This document shows positions 8,247 through 15,451 of a DNA stretch of 44,034 bases, piece by piece. This stretch comes from Bacteroidota bacterium (GTDB taxonomy: Bacteria > Bacteroidota > Bacteroidia > Chitinophagales > UBA2359), in NCBI GenBank assembly GCA_020631155.1, contig JAHDHV010000009.1, forward strand, positions 1 through 44,034, in the 5' to 3' direction. The notes under the pieces are model-generated. The model had not been told where the DNA came from. It did not search any database and worked only from the letters and a program-made list of their open reading frames with translations. Position 1 is the first letter of the stretch. Each line of letters opens with the position of its first letter. The translations under genes and the position numbers were made by a program.

Positions 8247-8700
8247 ATGGCGAATCAATTAACTATTGTAGCTAGAATTTTGGCGAAAGCCGAAAAAAGA
8301 GCATTAGTAATGCGGAAATAATAAGTTGAACCATAAAGCCAAAGTAGTTTTGCTTTGTACAAGGCGAAAAACGTAGGCATAGTGGAGCTCTGGCGAGGCT
8401 TTTCAACGAAGTACAAGGCAAAATAACAAAGGCGACTGGTTCAACTTATTATTGTAGAATTACTTAGTCAAATCAGAATTATTAAAACTGATTGAGACCA
8501 CAAGGGCAGAAGAAGGTTGTATTAACTATGACCTGCATCAAGACAATCAAAATCCCAATTTATTTTTGTTTTACGAAAATTGGACAAGTCGCGAATTATG
8601 GCAGGCACATATGGGCAATACACATCTGGCGGACTATATGAAAGCAACAGAAGGCGCAGTAGAGGATTTTACCCTAAACGAAATGACAATAATTGGATAA
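8247..8700 (+). pseudogene. Antibiotic-biosynthesis-monooxygenase (ABM/YgiN-like) gene split by a hairpin element
   Basis: The 5' part at 8247-8306 reads MANQLTIVARILAKAEKRAL, then continues into the inserted element and stops at 8319. The 3' part resumes after the element and runs to TAA at 8698-8700: LVKSELLKLIETTRAEEGCI, then NYDLHQDNQNPNLFLFYENW and, near the end, TEGAVEDFTLNEM. Removing 8307-8463 plus one TTA copy restores an uninterrupted frame: EKRALVKSELLKL. The restored protein is about 98 residues, the normal length for this dimeric ferredoxin-like-fold family, which includes quinol monooxygenases. The remaining coding sequence has no other lesion, so the insertion looks recent. The neighbour across the divergent promoter is an AraC regulator. 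Confidence 0.9.
8307..8463. mobile_element. D-family hairpin element, copy D1 (157 bp), inserted in a gene
   Basis: Bounded by GTAAT and ATTAC, with TTA directly outside both ends (8304-8306 and 8464-8466): a 3-bp target duplication proved by the interrupted reading frame. The arms pair over almost the whole length (AATAATAAGTTGAACCA with TGGTTCAACTTATTATT is exact). The apical part contains ACGTAGGCATAG, GAGCT and GGCGAGGCTTTT, shared with the other D copies. Several arm pairs are G-T wobbles. It has no open frame. Confidence 0.9.
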
Positions 8701-8804
8701 CTTTTGTGTACCCTTTTGAATTATTTTCAAATAGTAGAGTAAATAAAAAAACCTTACCTTTAGCAAAAACACATAATAACAGTCAAAAACCAAAAATAAC
8801 AAGC

Positions 8805-9167
8805 ATGACCCCACAAGACTTTATCAAAAATTACGAAAAAGCATTAGCAACACAAGACTGGAAAAACGTTGCTCCACTCATGGCAGAACAGGCGAGTGTC
8901 ACTTTTTCCAATGGAGTCGTTCACATGGGAAAAGCAGCCGTAAAAATGGCGTTTGAGAAAAATTTTGCCTTAATCAAAAACGAAGCATATAACATTAGCA
9001 ATGTTCGATGGTTATTATTGGGCGAAACAACGGCAGTTTATTTATTTGAATTTTCGTGGAAAGGCATCATCAATGGTAAAGCTGCTGGCGGAAATGGCAT
9101 AGGAACATCCGTATTGATTCGAGAGCAGGATAAATGGGTTTTATTGACAGAGCATCTTGGGAAGTAA
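8805..9167 (+). CDS. SnoaL/NTF2-like small protein (DUF4440 type)
   Basis: A 120-residue protein starting at ATG 8805 (MTPQDFIKNYEKALATQDWK). An open frame reaches upstream to 8580, but there it only overlaps the monooxygenase remnant out of frame and should not be included. It follows the NTF2-fold pattern of helix then curved sheet: a long first helix, VAPLMAEQASVTFSNG, a GKAAVKMAFEKNFALI helix, then strands ending GTSVLIREQDKWVLLTEHLG. Such proteins include steroid-isomerase-like and unknown enzymes; no catalytic set can be assigned. The TAA stop is contributed by the first bases of an A-family repeat (TAAGTGCC at 9165), so the C-terminus may be altered by that insertion. Confidence 0.7.
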   Translation: MTPQDFIKNYEKALATQDWKNVAPLMAEQASVTFSNGVVHMGKAAVKMAFEKNFALIKNEAYNISNVRWLLLGETTAVYLFEFSWKGIINGKAAGGNGIGTSVLIREQDKWVLLTEHLGK

Positions 9168-9268
9168 GTGCCAAGCACTATTTAATTGTGCACAATTTTG
9201 TGCTAAAGTATTAGAAATGAGTAGTTTAGTCTTTTACTATTGTAACATTAATTTTGTCTAGGTACTTA
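9165..9268 (+). repeat. A-family 104-bp repeat, copy A1
   Basis: Starts TAAGTGCCAAGCACTA and ends TTTTGTCTAGGTACTTA. Contains the perfect 14-bp palindrome AATTGTGCACAATT and the small hairpin AGTGC-CAA-GCACT. The 3' part holds TAATTTTG, matching the Bacteroidota -7 consensus TA-N2-TTTG. Its first three bases are the stop codon of the NTF2-like gene. Confidence 0.9.
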
Positions 9269-9380
9269 GAATAGGAGATTGAAGACAATGGGAGCTATCA
9301 AATACCAAAAATTATTTGTATTTTTACCATAAAAAACGCAAAGTTTGAGCACTTTTTTACCAAAAATTATAAAAAAGACC

Positions 9381-10394
9381 ATGAAAGTAGGGGAGTTAAG
9401 AGAAAAACTGGCCAAATTAGAAAAAAAAGAAATCATCCAAATTGCTTCAGAATTTTACAAACTGATTCCTAAGGCTAAAAAAGAAGACTATGATTTAGAT
9501 TCATACATCAATAATCCTTCCAGCAAAACAAAGAAGAATACAACAAGGGCGACCCTAACTTTGGAGGACTTAGACGAAGCAGTAACATCATTTATTGAGA
9601 GTGCTAGAGCTCTGTATTACTTAATGCCGAATAGAGTTGTTCCCAAAAAAGAACGATCTACATGGCGGTTTAAGGTGAAAAAATGGCATAAGGAGTTAAC
9701 AAATACGAAACGAAAAGATAAAGACTTAGCCAAACAATCAAAACTGTTGACTAACCTTTACGAATTATTGTGCGAAGCTTGCACCTCTCAGTATTTTACC
9801 GCTTATGATCCCTTTCAATCAGTAGGTGTCGAGCAAACTGTTTTCTATCATAATGTTATTGCCCTTTTACATGAAGAAAAGGGGAAACTTGAAACAGTGC
9901 GAAAATCAATTGAATTGATAATGAATAATTCTTTGAATAGGTATACACTTTATTCAAGTTTGATGGAGGTCCTTATTGCTACTTATGAGAGTTCTGATTT
10001 AAAATATAAGGCCATTGAAATTTCGGAAAAAATGATTCATGAAATAGACTTTAAACCAAAAGAAAAAAAGAAAAAAAATGCTTATTGGCCTTTTAATAGA
10101 GAAACCTATTATAAGAGAGAAAAAAACAATAATTTAGCAGAACTAGGACTAAGACTATACATCAGCTTATATGAAGTACAAGAAGGAATTGATTTTTACT
10201 ATAAATATTATCGCTACGAAAGAGATGAAGTGAAGCTGTATATACTTATTGTTGTTTTATTTCAAAAGAAAGAAAAAGCATTTATTTTGGCAGAGCTAGA
10301 AAAAGCACAAAAACAAGGCATAAAATTAAGAGATAACTTGGTAAAATTATTGAACGAAATCAAGAAGAATGACGCATTGCCTAGATTTTTGTAA
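9381..10394 (+). CDS. Unrecognised helical cytoplasmic protein
   Basis: A 337-residue, Lys- and Glu-rich, mostly helical protein without signal peptide or membrane segment. I prefer ATG 9381 (MKVGELREKLAKLEKKEII); a TTG at 9345 would add 12 residues. The N-terminal 40 residues (LRxKLxxLxKKEIIxIAxEFYKLxPKAKKEDYDLDSYINNP) recall short domains of the DUF6155 kind seen in Bacteroidota, but I cannot confirm family membership. The region at about 140-330 resembles alpha-solenoid or TPR-like pairs (ALLHEEKGKLETVRKSIELI, IEISEKMIHEI). Lys-rich patch at about 225-237 (KPKEKKKKNAYW). It is flanked on both sides by dispersed repeats (A1 upstream, E and 8-bp array downstream). No function is proposed. 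Confidence 0.6.
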   Translation: MKVGELREKLAKLEKKEIIQIASEFYKLIPKAKKEDYDLDSYINNPSSKTKKNTTRATLTLEDLDEAVTSFIESARALYYLMPNRVVPKKERSTWRFKVKKWHKELTNTKRKDKDLAKQSKLLTNLYELLCEACTSQYFTAYDPFQSVGVEQTVFYHNVIALLHEEKGKLETVRKSIELIMNNSLNRYTLYSSLMEVLIATYESSDLKYKAIEISEKMIHEIDFKPKEKKKKNAYWPFNRETYYKREKNNNLAELGLRLYISLYEVQEGIDFYYKYYRYERDEVKLYILIVVLFQKKEKAFILAELEKAQKQGIKLRDNLVKLLNEIKKNDALPRFL

Positions 10395-10450
10395 GGATAT
10401 TTTTATGTTTTTTTAATTAATGTGATGTGTTTCAAATACTGTACTTTTCA

Positions 10451-10597
10451 AGCAAACAGTTTATACCTACTTTGATAGGTCGTGGATTCGTAATTAGTAG
10501 ATTAGTGATTCGTTTTTAGACTTTTGATTTCTTTTTAAATGAGTTCTGTAACGAAGGCTTTAGCCGTTATAGTAGTTACAAGTGCTTAGCAATTATA
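10451..10597 (+). repeat. E-family dispersed repeat
   Basis: Matches 6909-7043 from CAAACAGTTTATACCTACTT to AACGAAGGCTTTAGCCGTT and AGTAGTTACAA, with a small length difference in the GATTCGT / TTAGTAG section. Confidence 0.8.
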
Positions 10598-10651
10598 GAG
10601 TTATATATAATAGGAGTATTTGTGTTTAGGGGAAATTTATGATTGCTAATT

Positions 10652-10756
10652 TCTAAAAGCTAAATAGCCAAAAAGCCAAAAAGCCAAAAAGCCAAAAAGC
10701 TAAATATCTAAATAGCCAAAAAGCTAAATATCTAAATAGCCAAAAAGCTAAATAGC
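10652..10756 (+). repeat. 8-bp-period array (AGCCAAAA / AGCTAAAT / ATCTAAAT)
   Basis: About 13 consecutive 8-base units: AGCCAAAA repeated four times, then mixtures of AGCTAAAT, ATCTAAAT and AGCCAAAA. It ends AGCAAATTGAACC. Related arrays are at 12117-12144 and 41934-42094. Confidence 0.85.
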
Positions 10757-10821
10757 AAATTGAACCACTTGCATGTGGTCTGGAAATGTTAGGAAGAAAA
10801 TGAAACATAGTAAGTTATTTA

Positions 10822-10867
10822 TCTTGTGTGTCTTACATCTTGTATCTTACATCTAAAAATCTTCTAA
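10822..10867 (+). repeat. Heptad array ending 3 bases before the GNAT start
   Basis: TCTTGTG, then TCTTACA, TCTTGTA, TCTTACA, TCTAAAA and TCTTCTAAAAA run up to the ATG at 10871. The array thus forms the immediate leader and ribosome-binding region of the acetyltransferase gene. Confidence 0.7.
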
Positions 10868-10870
10868 AAA

Positions 10871-11716
10871 ATGAAAATAAAAACTTTACAAGGAGTAGAT
10901 GTAGCAAATATTTTGCAAGCCTTTAATGGGGCTTTTTCGGACTATTTTGTGCCCTTTCAATTGACACTTGAACAATTGAAAACGAAAATGAATGTAGATA
11001 AAATAAATCTTGATTATTCCGTTGGCGTTTTTGATGGGGAGAAATTAGTGGCTGTTATTTTGCATGGTGTAGACTACCTAGAGGGTAAAAAAGTGGTATA
11101 CAACGGTGGTACAGGGGTGATACCTGAGTACAGAGGGCAAGCCTTGACCCGACAAATGTATGAATTTATTCTACCCATTTTACAAAAACAGTCCATAGAT
11201 TATCTAATTTTAGAAGTCGTTTCCAAAAATATTCCAGCCATAAAAACTTACCAAAAAGTAGGCTATGAAATTATTAAAGAATTAAAATGTTATAAAGGCA
11301 AAATAAATACAAGTGCCCCATCGCCTACCATTACCATCCAAAAAATGCCTTCTTATGATTGGCCACTGATACAGTCATTTTGGGATTTTTCTCCCACTTG
11401 GCAAAATTCAAAAAATGCATTGGACTTTCTAAAAGACAGCAATCAAGCCATTGGAGCGTATCACGATGGGCAGTTAGTCGGCTATGTGATATACAATAAG
11501 AAAGGTGGAAAAATACAACAATTCGCCGTTGACAAAAAATTTCGCAGACAAAAAATTGCTACAAACCTATTCAATTACATTTCCAAAGAACAAAACAACA
11601 ACTGGAGCATCATAAATGTAGACAGTACTGCCACAGGAACCAACGCTTTCTTATCAAAAATCGGATTGGAAAACCATATCAATCAATTGGAAATGAGGTT
11701 GGTTTTGTTATCATAA
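10871..11716 (+). CDS. GNAT acetyltransferase with two GNAT domains
   Basis: A 281-residue protein. The N-terminal GNAT (about 1-145) has the acetyl-CoA pyrophosphate loop GGTGVIPEYRGQALTRQMY (residues about 79-97), close to the consensus Q/R-x-x-G-x-G/A, and the late NIPAIKTYQKVGYE motif. The C-terminal half (about 153-281) is a second GNAT with FAVDKKFRRQKIATNLFNYI and NAFLSKIGLE; its loop is less canonical. Two-domain GNATs modify small amines or antibiotics in known cases; the substrate here is unknown. ATG 10871 sits right behind a heptad array. A terminator hairpin overlaps the stop codon. Confidence 0.85.
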   Translation: MKIKTLQGVDVANILQAFNGAFSDYFVPFQLTLEQLKTKMNVDKINLDYSVGVFDGEKLVAVILHGVDYLEGKKVVYNGGTGVIPEYRGQALTRQMYEFILPILQKQSIDYLILEVVSKNIPAIKTYQKVGYEIIKELKCYKGKINTSAPSPTITIQKMPSYDWPLIQSFWDFSPTWQNSKNALDFLKDSNQAIGAYHDGQLVGYVIYNKKGGKIQQFAVDKKFRRQKIATNLFNYISKEQNNNWSIINVDSTATGTNAFLSKIGLENHINQLEMRLVLLS

Positions 11717-11731
11717 ACAAAACCTTTTTTT
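11701..11731 (+). terminator. Intrinsic terminator overlapping the GNAT stop codon
   Basis: GGTTTTGTT (11701-11709) pairs with AACAAAACC (11716-11724), followed by seven T. The stop codon is inside the loop, so the last codons of the gene form the left stem. Confidence 0.75.
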
Positions 11732-11749
11732 ATTTAAAACGTTATATAA

Positions 11750-11765
11750 TTAGATAATTATCTAA
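11750..11765. promoter_or_regulatory. Perfect 16-bp palindrome before sdpR: operator candidate
   Basis: TTAGATAATTATCTAA is fully self-complementary and ends 8 bases before the ATG of the ArsR/SdpR-type repressor. ArsR-family dimers bind such palindromes, and SdpR-type proteins repress their own operon, so autoregulation is the natural reading. It has not been tested. Confidence 0.65.
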
Positions 11766-11773
11766 ATATCGAA

Positions 11774-12028
11774 ATGAAAGCATTATTCAAAGCATTAGAC
11801 GATCCGATTAGGAGGGAAATATTGGAAATGTTGAAGGAAAAAGACCTGACCGCAGGCGAAATTGCAGCAGCCTTTGACATCAGCAAACCCAGCATTTCCT
11901 ACCACCTAAATCTGCTCAAACAAGCCGATTTAGTCATTGCCATCAAGCGCGGACAATACGTACATTATTCTCTCAACACCTCCGTTTTTGAAGGATTAAT
12001 TAATTGGCTATTAAAATTCAAGGACTAG
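11774..12028 (+). CDS. sdpR: ArsR-family autorepressor, SdpR type
   Basis: An 84-residue winged-helix protein. The family pattern is clear: LFKALDDPIRREILEML, then AGEIAAAFDISKPSISYHLNLLKQADLV as the recognition helix, and KRGQYVHYSLN as the wing. It has no metal-binding cysteines, as in SdpR. In Bacillus subtilis SdpR represses sdpRI and is sequestered at the membrane by SdpI when the SdpC toxin is present. The next gene encodes an SdpI homologue, which supports the name. The upstream palindrome at 11750-11765 is the likely operator. Confidence 0.85.
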   Translation: MKALFKALDDPIRREILEMLKEKDLTAGEIAAAFDISKPSISYHLNLLKQADLVIAIKRGQYVHYSLNTSVFEGLINWLLKFKD

Positions 12029-12183
12029 ATTCGTTGATTGGTGATTCGTTGATTGGTGAGCATTAGATTTGTGGACTAATGATTGGAAATTAAAAGTGAA
12101 AACAGTTCCGTAATAAAAAATCCAAAAATCCAAAAATCCAAAAATCTTACATCTTATGTCTTGCATCTTAAATCTAAATATCT
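12029..12183 (+). repeat. sdpR-sdpI spacer with direct, 8-bp and 7-bp repeats
   Basis: Contains GATTCGTTGATTGGT twice in a row (12029-12058), an ATCCAAAA array (12117-12144) and a heptad array TCTTACA, TCTTATG, TCTTGCA, TCTTAAA (12145-12172) that runs into the sdpI start codon (TCTATG at 12181-12186). The spacer separates two genes expected to be cotranscribed. Confidence 0.7.
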
Positions 12184-12846
12184 ATGAAATTTATTAAAAA
12201 CCATTGGTTAGCATTGTTATTATTGGCAATACCATTCGCTTTTATCGCCTACTATTGGAATCAGTTACCTGCCGAAATCCCACTCCATTGGAACGCAAAA
12301 GGGGAGGTAGATAGAACTTCCGATTCGCCTTATGCGGTATTCACCCTACCAGTCATCAATCTATTGGTATTTGCAACCCTCTTTCTAATTCCCGTACTTG
12401 ACCCCAAGCGCATGACCGCCTATTTCAAGCAGACCATGAAAACAGTCATCACTGTCATCGTTGGCTTACTCTCCACATTGAGCATTTTCACGACCTTAAA
12501 TATGGTCGGAGTCATTCAAGAAATGGACAATATTTTCCAAATCGTTCTGTCTATTTTCTTTTTGATCGTGGGCAATTACTTGGGGAAAATCCGCCCCAAC
12601 TACTTCTTGGGCATCCGCACACCTTGGACATTGGAACACGAAAGCGTTTGGGTGCAGACACATCGCATGGCGGGCGTACTTTGGGTAGTCGCTTCTTTGC
12701 TTATGTTAGCCCTTACCTTATTACTCCCCCTTAGCTACAGCAGCAATTTCTTTTTGGGCTATATTTTTGTCTTAGCCTTCGTACCAGCCATCTATTCATT
12801 CATCCTTTATAAACAACTACCTAATGAATCAACAGAAAGCCGTTAA
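12184..12846 (+). CDS. sdpI: SdpI-family membrane immunity/signal protein
   Basis: A 220-residue polytopic protein with six predicted membrane segments (about 8-25, 53-72, 84-105, 110-132, 160-180, 184-212). The DUF1648 half is at about 12-55 (LPAEIPLHWNAKGEVDRTSD). The SdpI half contains IVGNYLGKIRPNYFLGIRTPWTLEHESVWVQTHRMAG (given here only to locate it at about 136-166), including the conserved N-Y, G-I-R-T-P-W-T and W-x-x-T-H-R motifs. In Bacillus SdpI gives immunity to the SdpC toxin and recruits SdpR. No sdpABC toxin genes are nearby, so here it may answer foreign toxins. It overlaps the next gene by 23 bases. Confidence 0.9.
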   Translation: MKFIKNHWLALLLLAIPFAFIAYYWNQLPAEIPLHWNAKGEVDRTSDSPYAVFTLPVINLLVFATLFLIPVLDPKRMTAYFKQTMKTVITVIVGLLSTLSIFTTLNMVGVIQEMDNIFQIVLSIFFLIVGNYLGKIRPNYFLGIRTPWTLEHESVWVQTHRMAGVLWVVASLLMLALTLLLPLSYSSNFFLGYIFVLAFVPAIYSFILYKQLPNESTESR

Positions 12847-13738
12847 ATTTTTGATAATCAGCTATTTAATAGCAGGATTAGTCGCTGCATTTTTACATTT
12901 TACAGGCATCTATTACACCAATAAAATGCTTGCTATGATATTGGTAGCCGTTTTATATATGCCTGCACCTGCCTATGCGGTATTGATTTTAGAAAAAGGA
13001 AACTTCCGAAAAATTGCCCAAGATTACGGCATCGGCTGGAAGGGTATCAACTGGAAGACCATCGTTTTTTATGTGATAGGTGCAGTTGCTTTTTTGCCCT
13101 GTATTTTACTATTGCTCACCTATTTTTTAGGCAATTTTTTGGGTATAGAAGCAGTTGGAACAGTAGCGATGAGTAGCGCAGAAATAAAAGATGGTTTAAC
13201 CGCATTAATCGGCGCGGAAGAAGCAGCGAAGGCCAATATACCCTTAGAAAATTGGCCGCCTGTGTTGGTCTTATTGCCTTTGGGCATCCTCAGTGCATTG
13301 GGGGCAGGCTTTACCATTAACGCCATATTTGGGCTAGGAGAGGAGCTAGGTTGGCGCGGTTACCTATATGATGCTTGGCAGAATATGGGTTTTGTTAAAA
13401 TGAATATCGCAACAGGCATTGTTTGGGGATTATGGCACGCCCCCATCATTTTAATGGGGCACAACTATCCGAAAAACCCCTATTTGGGCATATTGATGAT
13501 GGTCGTTGTATGTATTGGTTTATCCTTTATAATGGCGGATAGTCGGCGCAAAAGCGGTTCGGTACTAGCCCCCGCCATGCTACATGGTGCATTTAACGCA
13601 TTGGCAGGCACAATGGTAGCCCTAATCGTCAATATGGATATGCTCTTTGGAAATGTAACAGGTGCTTTATGTATGCTTGCTGCTATATTGACTTATATCG
13701 CCATGAATCAGTTGATTAAAGAGCCTTTGAAGGAGTAG
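12824..13738 (+). CDS. CPBP-family intramembrane metalloprotease
   Basis: A 304-residue membrane protein of the CaaX protease/bacteriocin-processing family. Motif 1 is E173-E174-x3-R178 (GEELGWRGYLY), motif 2 is H205 (WGLWHAPII) and motif 3 is H254-x3-N258 (MLHGAFNAL), so the active-site residues are all present. It starts inside the last codons of sdpI (23-base overlap, different frame), which implies translational coupling. CPBP proteins often accompany bacteriocin or immunity genes; here it forms an sdpR-sdpI-CPBP operon. The last 37 coding bases are duplicated at 14472-14508. Confidence 0.9.
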   Translation: MNQQKAVKFLIISYLIAGLVAAFLHFTGIYYTNKMLAMILVAVLYMPAPAYAVLILEKGNFRKIAQDYGIGWKGINWKTIVFYVIGAVAFLPCILLLLTYFLGNFLGIEAVGTVAMSSAEIKDGLTALIGAEEAAKANIPLENWPPVLVLLPLGILSALGAGFTINAIFGLGEELGWRGYLYDAWQNMGFVKMNIATGIVWGLWHAPIILMGHNYPKNPYLGILMMVVVCIGLSFIMADSRRKSGSVLAPAMLHGAFNALAGTMVALIVNMDMLFGNVTGALCMLAAILTYIAMNQLIKEPLKE

Positions 13739-13740
13739 GG
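13693..13740 (+). repeat. 48-bp direct repeat, copy 1 (3' end of the CPBP gene)
   Basis: From TTATATC through the last codons (MNQLIKEPLKE) and the TAG plus GG. It is nearly identical to 14462-14509: 37 contiguous identical bases and only two or three changes in the first ten. Confidence 0.9.
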
Positions 13741-14049
13741 TTTGGAGGTTGGAAAGGTTATTGAAGTTTGGAAGGTTACAAGGTTGGAAAGTTTTAAGGT
13801 TTTTATTTTTTTAATGAATTTTAAAACCAATGTTTTTTACTTTATTAATCAAAGCTATACAAAATTTAAAGAAAATATTATTGTTTTTATTAATGAAGTA
13901 AAAAAGGCGAAAAGTCAATAAGGTTTATTTGTTGATATTTAAATGTAATTTATGTTTTTTCTTGACTAGAAAATGCATAAGGTAGCATTTGGCGTTTACT
14001 TAGTGCAATATTAGGAGCAATATGACGTTTTTTAGAAAAAATAATTAAT
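13741..14049. other. Intergenic; one 8-bp-period array, otherwise nothing recognised
   Basis: The first 70 bases are AAGTTTGG / AAGGTTAC / AAGGTTGG / AAAGTTTT / AAGGTTTT units followed by T-rich DNA, like 4497-4541. The rest is AT-rich with no clear hairpin terminator, and presumably contains the promoter of the lipoprotein gene at 14050. Confidence 0.6.
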
Positions 14050-14448
14050 ATGAAACATTTTATAATTATATTACTAACGACCGTTATTTGTATTTCAGGA
14101 TGTCAAAAAGAAGAGTGTATTGATAATCCCTATTCAGGAACTTGGAAATTAACAGGAATTTTGGTAGCCTCTGAAGATGGTAGTGGAACTTTTGGAACTG
14201 TTGATAGTGATAGAACACTAACTTTTGACTGCGAAAACAAAGTAACTTCAAATGGTGATTTATGTATTTTATCTCCTTATACTGATGATAGGTGGAAAGG
14301 CGAGTATTCAATGTCTGGCAACCGAATTACGCTAGATGATTGCCCTGATGGAACCATCAGAATTTCGTTATTTGATAACTATATAATTCTTGATTACCCT
14401 GGTTTAACTTGTTACGAAGGCTGTCAAGCAATGTATGAAAAACAATGA
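14050..14448 (+). CDS. Small lipocalin-like lipoprotein
   Basis: A 132-residue predicted lipoprotein with a signal peptide and lipobox cysteine C18 (CISGCQK). The mature part begins with YSGTWKLTGILVASEDGS and continues with alternating strands (RTLTFDCENKVTSNG, WKGEYSMSGNRITLDDC, IRISLFDNYIILDYPG), the pattern of Bacteroidota lipocalin-like lipoproteins. Cysteines at about 22, 59, 67, 97, 118 and 122 could form disulfides. Function unknown. The gene is bracketed by the 48-bp direct repeat, so it may be a recent insertion behind the CPBP gene. Confidence 0.7.
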   Translation: MKHFIIILLTTVICISGCQKEECIDNPYSGTWKLTGILVASEDGSGTFGTVDSDRTLTFDCENKVTSNGDLCILSPYTDDRWKGEYSMSGNRITLDDCPDGTIRISLFDNYIILDYPGLTCYEGCQAMYEKQ

Positions 14449-14461
14449 GTTACCTCTTTAA

Positions 14462-14509
14462 TTATATCACAATGAATCAGTTGATTAAAGAGCCTTTGAA
14501 GGAGTAGGG
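14462..14509 (+). repeat. 48-bp direct repeat, copy 2 (duplicated CPBP gene 3' end)
   Basis: Could encode only MNQLIKEPLKE. It is a displaced copy of 13693-13740, about 770 bases downstream in the same orientation. Confidence 0.9.
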
Positions 14510-14516
14510 GGGGAGA

Positions 14517-14534
14517 GACGTAAAATTTTACGTC
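14517..14534. repeat. 18-bp perfect palindrome GACGTAA-N4-TTACGTC
   Basis: GACGTAAAATTTTACGTC is self-complementary and resembles the palindrome inside the G element at 5785-5804. Confidence 0.75.
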
Positions 14535-14571
14535 TGTACAAGGTTTTAAGGTTTTTATAAAATAAGTAACG

Positions 14572-14608
14572 TCTATATTTTGGTGGAAAATGCTGAAATA
14601 TGGGCGTT
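14572..14608 (+). repeat. 37-bp direct repeat before the toxin-antitoxin pair
   Basis: TATTTTGGTGG, then AAAATGCTGAAATATGGGCG and a T run. It recurs with a few changes at 15413-15449, on the other side of the toxin-antitoxin genes. Between here and 14760 the sequence is AT-rich without a recognisable feature. Confidence 0.8.
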
Positions 14609-14759
14609 TTTTTTATAGTAGAATGGTTTTATGTTATTTATTTTTTAGTATTGAAATGAAATCAATATCATCAAAAATTTACCTTCCACATTTGGATTTG
14701 AAACTAAAGTACTCTATCTTATGTTTTAGATTTTAAACAGTTTATTAAGAGATACAAAT

Positions 14760-14981
14760 ATGGGTACAGCAAATAAAATGACGAATCTTCAACTAGAAAT
14801 ATTAAAGATTTTTAGTATAGAACTTCCTGATAGTCAGTTAATTGAAATTAGAGATATACTATCTAAGTATTTCGCAGATAAAGCTGCTGATGAAATGGAT
14901 AGACTATGGGAAGAAAATAATTGGGATGATAAAACAATGGAAGATTGGTCAAATGAACATATGAGAATGAAATATGAGTGA
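14760..14981 (+). CDS. Putative antitoxin partner of the PIN toxin
   Basis: A 73-residue acidic protein (start ATG 14760; ATG 14781 is an alternative). It has two predicted helices (LQLEILKIFSIELPDSQLIEIRDILSKYF) and an acidic, Trp-containing tail (DEMDRLWEENNWDDKTMEDW), a tail type seen in antitoxins that cap a PIN active site. It overlaps the PIN gene by 8 bases, the usual antitoxin-first layout. The identification rests on this layout and composition, not on a recognised DNA-binding fold. Confidence 0.7.
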   Translation: MGTANKMTNLQLEILKIFSIELPDSQLIEIRDILSKYFADKAADEMDRLWEENNWDDKTMEDWSNEHMRMKYE

Positions 14982-15393
14982 TACTAAAGTAGTTTTAGAT
15001 ACCAATGCTTTGTTAATCTCAATAGGAAGAAGGTCAAGATTTCGACCAATATTTGATGGTTTATTAAGTGGTAAATTTAATATTGTAATAAGCAATGAAA
15101 TTTTGACAGAATATGTTGAGATTCTCGAAAGGAAGGCAAATATAATTGTTGCTAATAATATAGCGCAAGCATTAATTCACTCCAGAAATGTAGAGAAAAT
15201 TGAAGTTAGCTATAAATGGAATTTAATTGCTGATGATCCAGATGATAATAAATTTGTTGATTGCGCTATTGCTGGAAGAGTCAAATATGTTGTAACAAAT
15301 GATCGACATTTCTTAATTTTAAAAAATATTTCTTTTCCTAAAGTTGATATAATATCTGTTGAAGAATTCCTAAATGAAGTAGAACAATTATGA
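14974..15393 (+). CDS. PIN-domain ribonuclease toxin (COG1569 type)
   Basis: A 139-residue PIN protein. Acidic residues that bind the metal are visible: D9 (VVLDTNALL), E42 with E46 (ISNEILTEYVEIL), D96 (DDNKFVDCAIAG) and D110 (VVTNDRHFL). This matches the family of putative toxin components of type II toxin-antitoxin systems, which cleave RNA. The family length is about 130-145 residues, so the gene is intact. Both genes are bracketed by a 37-bp direct repeat (14572, 15413). Confidence 0.9.
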   Translation: MSDTKVVLDTNALLISIGRRSRFRPIFDGLLSGKFNIVISNEILTEYVEILERKANIIVANNIAQALIHSRNVEKIEVSYKWNLIADDPDDNKFVDCAIAGRVKYVVTNDRHFLILKNISFPKVDIISVEEFLNEVEQL

Positions 15394-15412
15394 TTTCGAA
15401 GAAAGATTACCT

Positions 15413-15449
15413 GTATTTTGGTGGGAAAGGCTGAAATATGGGCATTTTT
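15413..15449 (+). repeat. 37-bp direct repeat after the toxin-antitoxin pair
   Basis: TATTTTGGTGGGAAAGGCTG then AAATATGGGC and T-rich. It differs from 14572-14608 at about four positions. Confidence 0.8.
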
Positions 15450-15451
15450 TT

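Noticed and set aside
8580-8804. N-terminal extension of the NTF2-like protein
   Set aside because: This stretch is the monooxygenase 3' end read in another frame; the family start MTPQDF at 8805 gives the right length.
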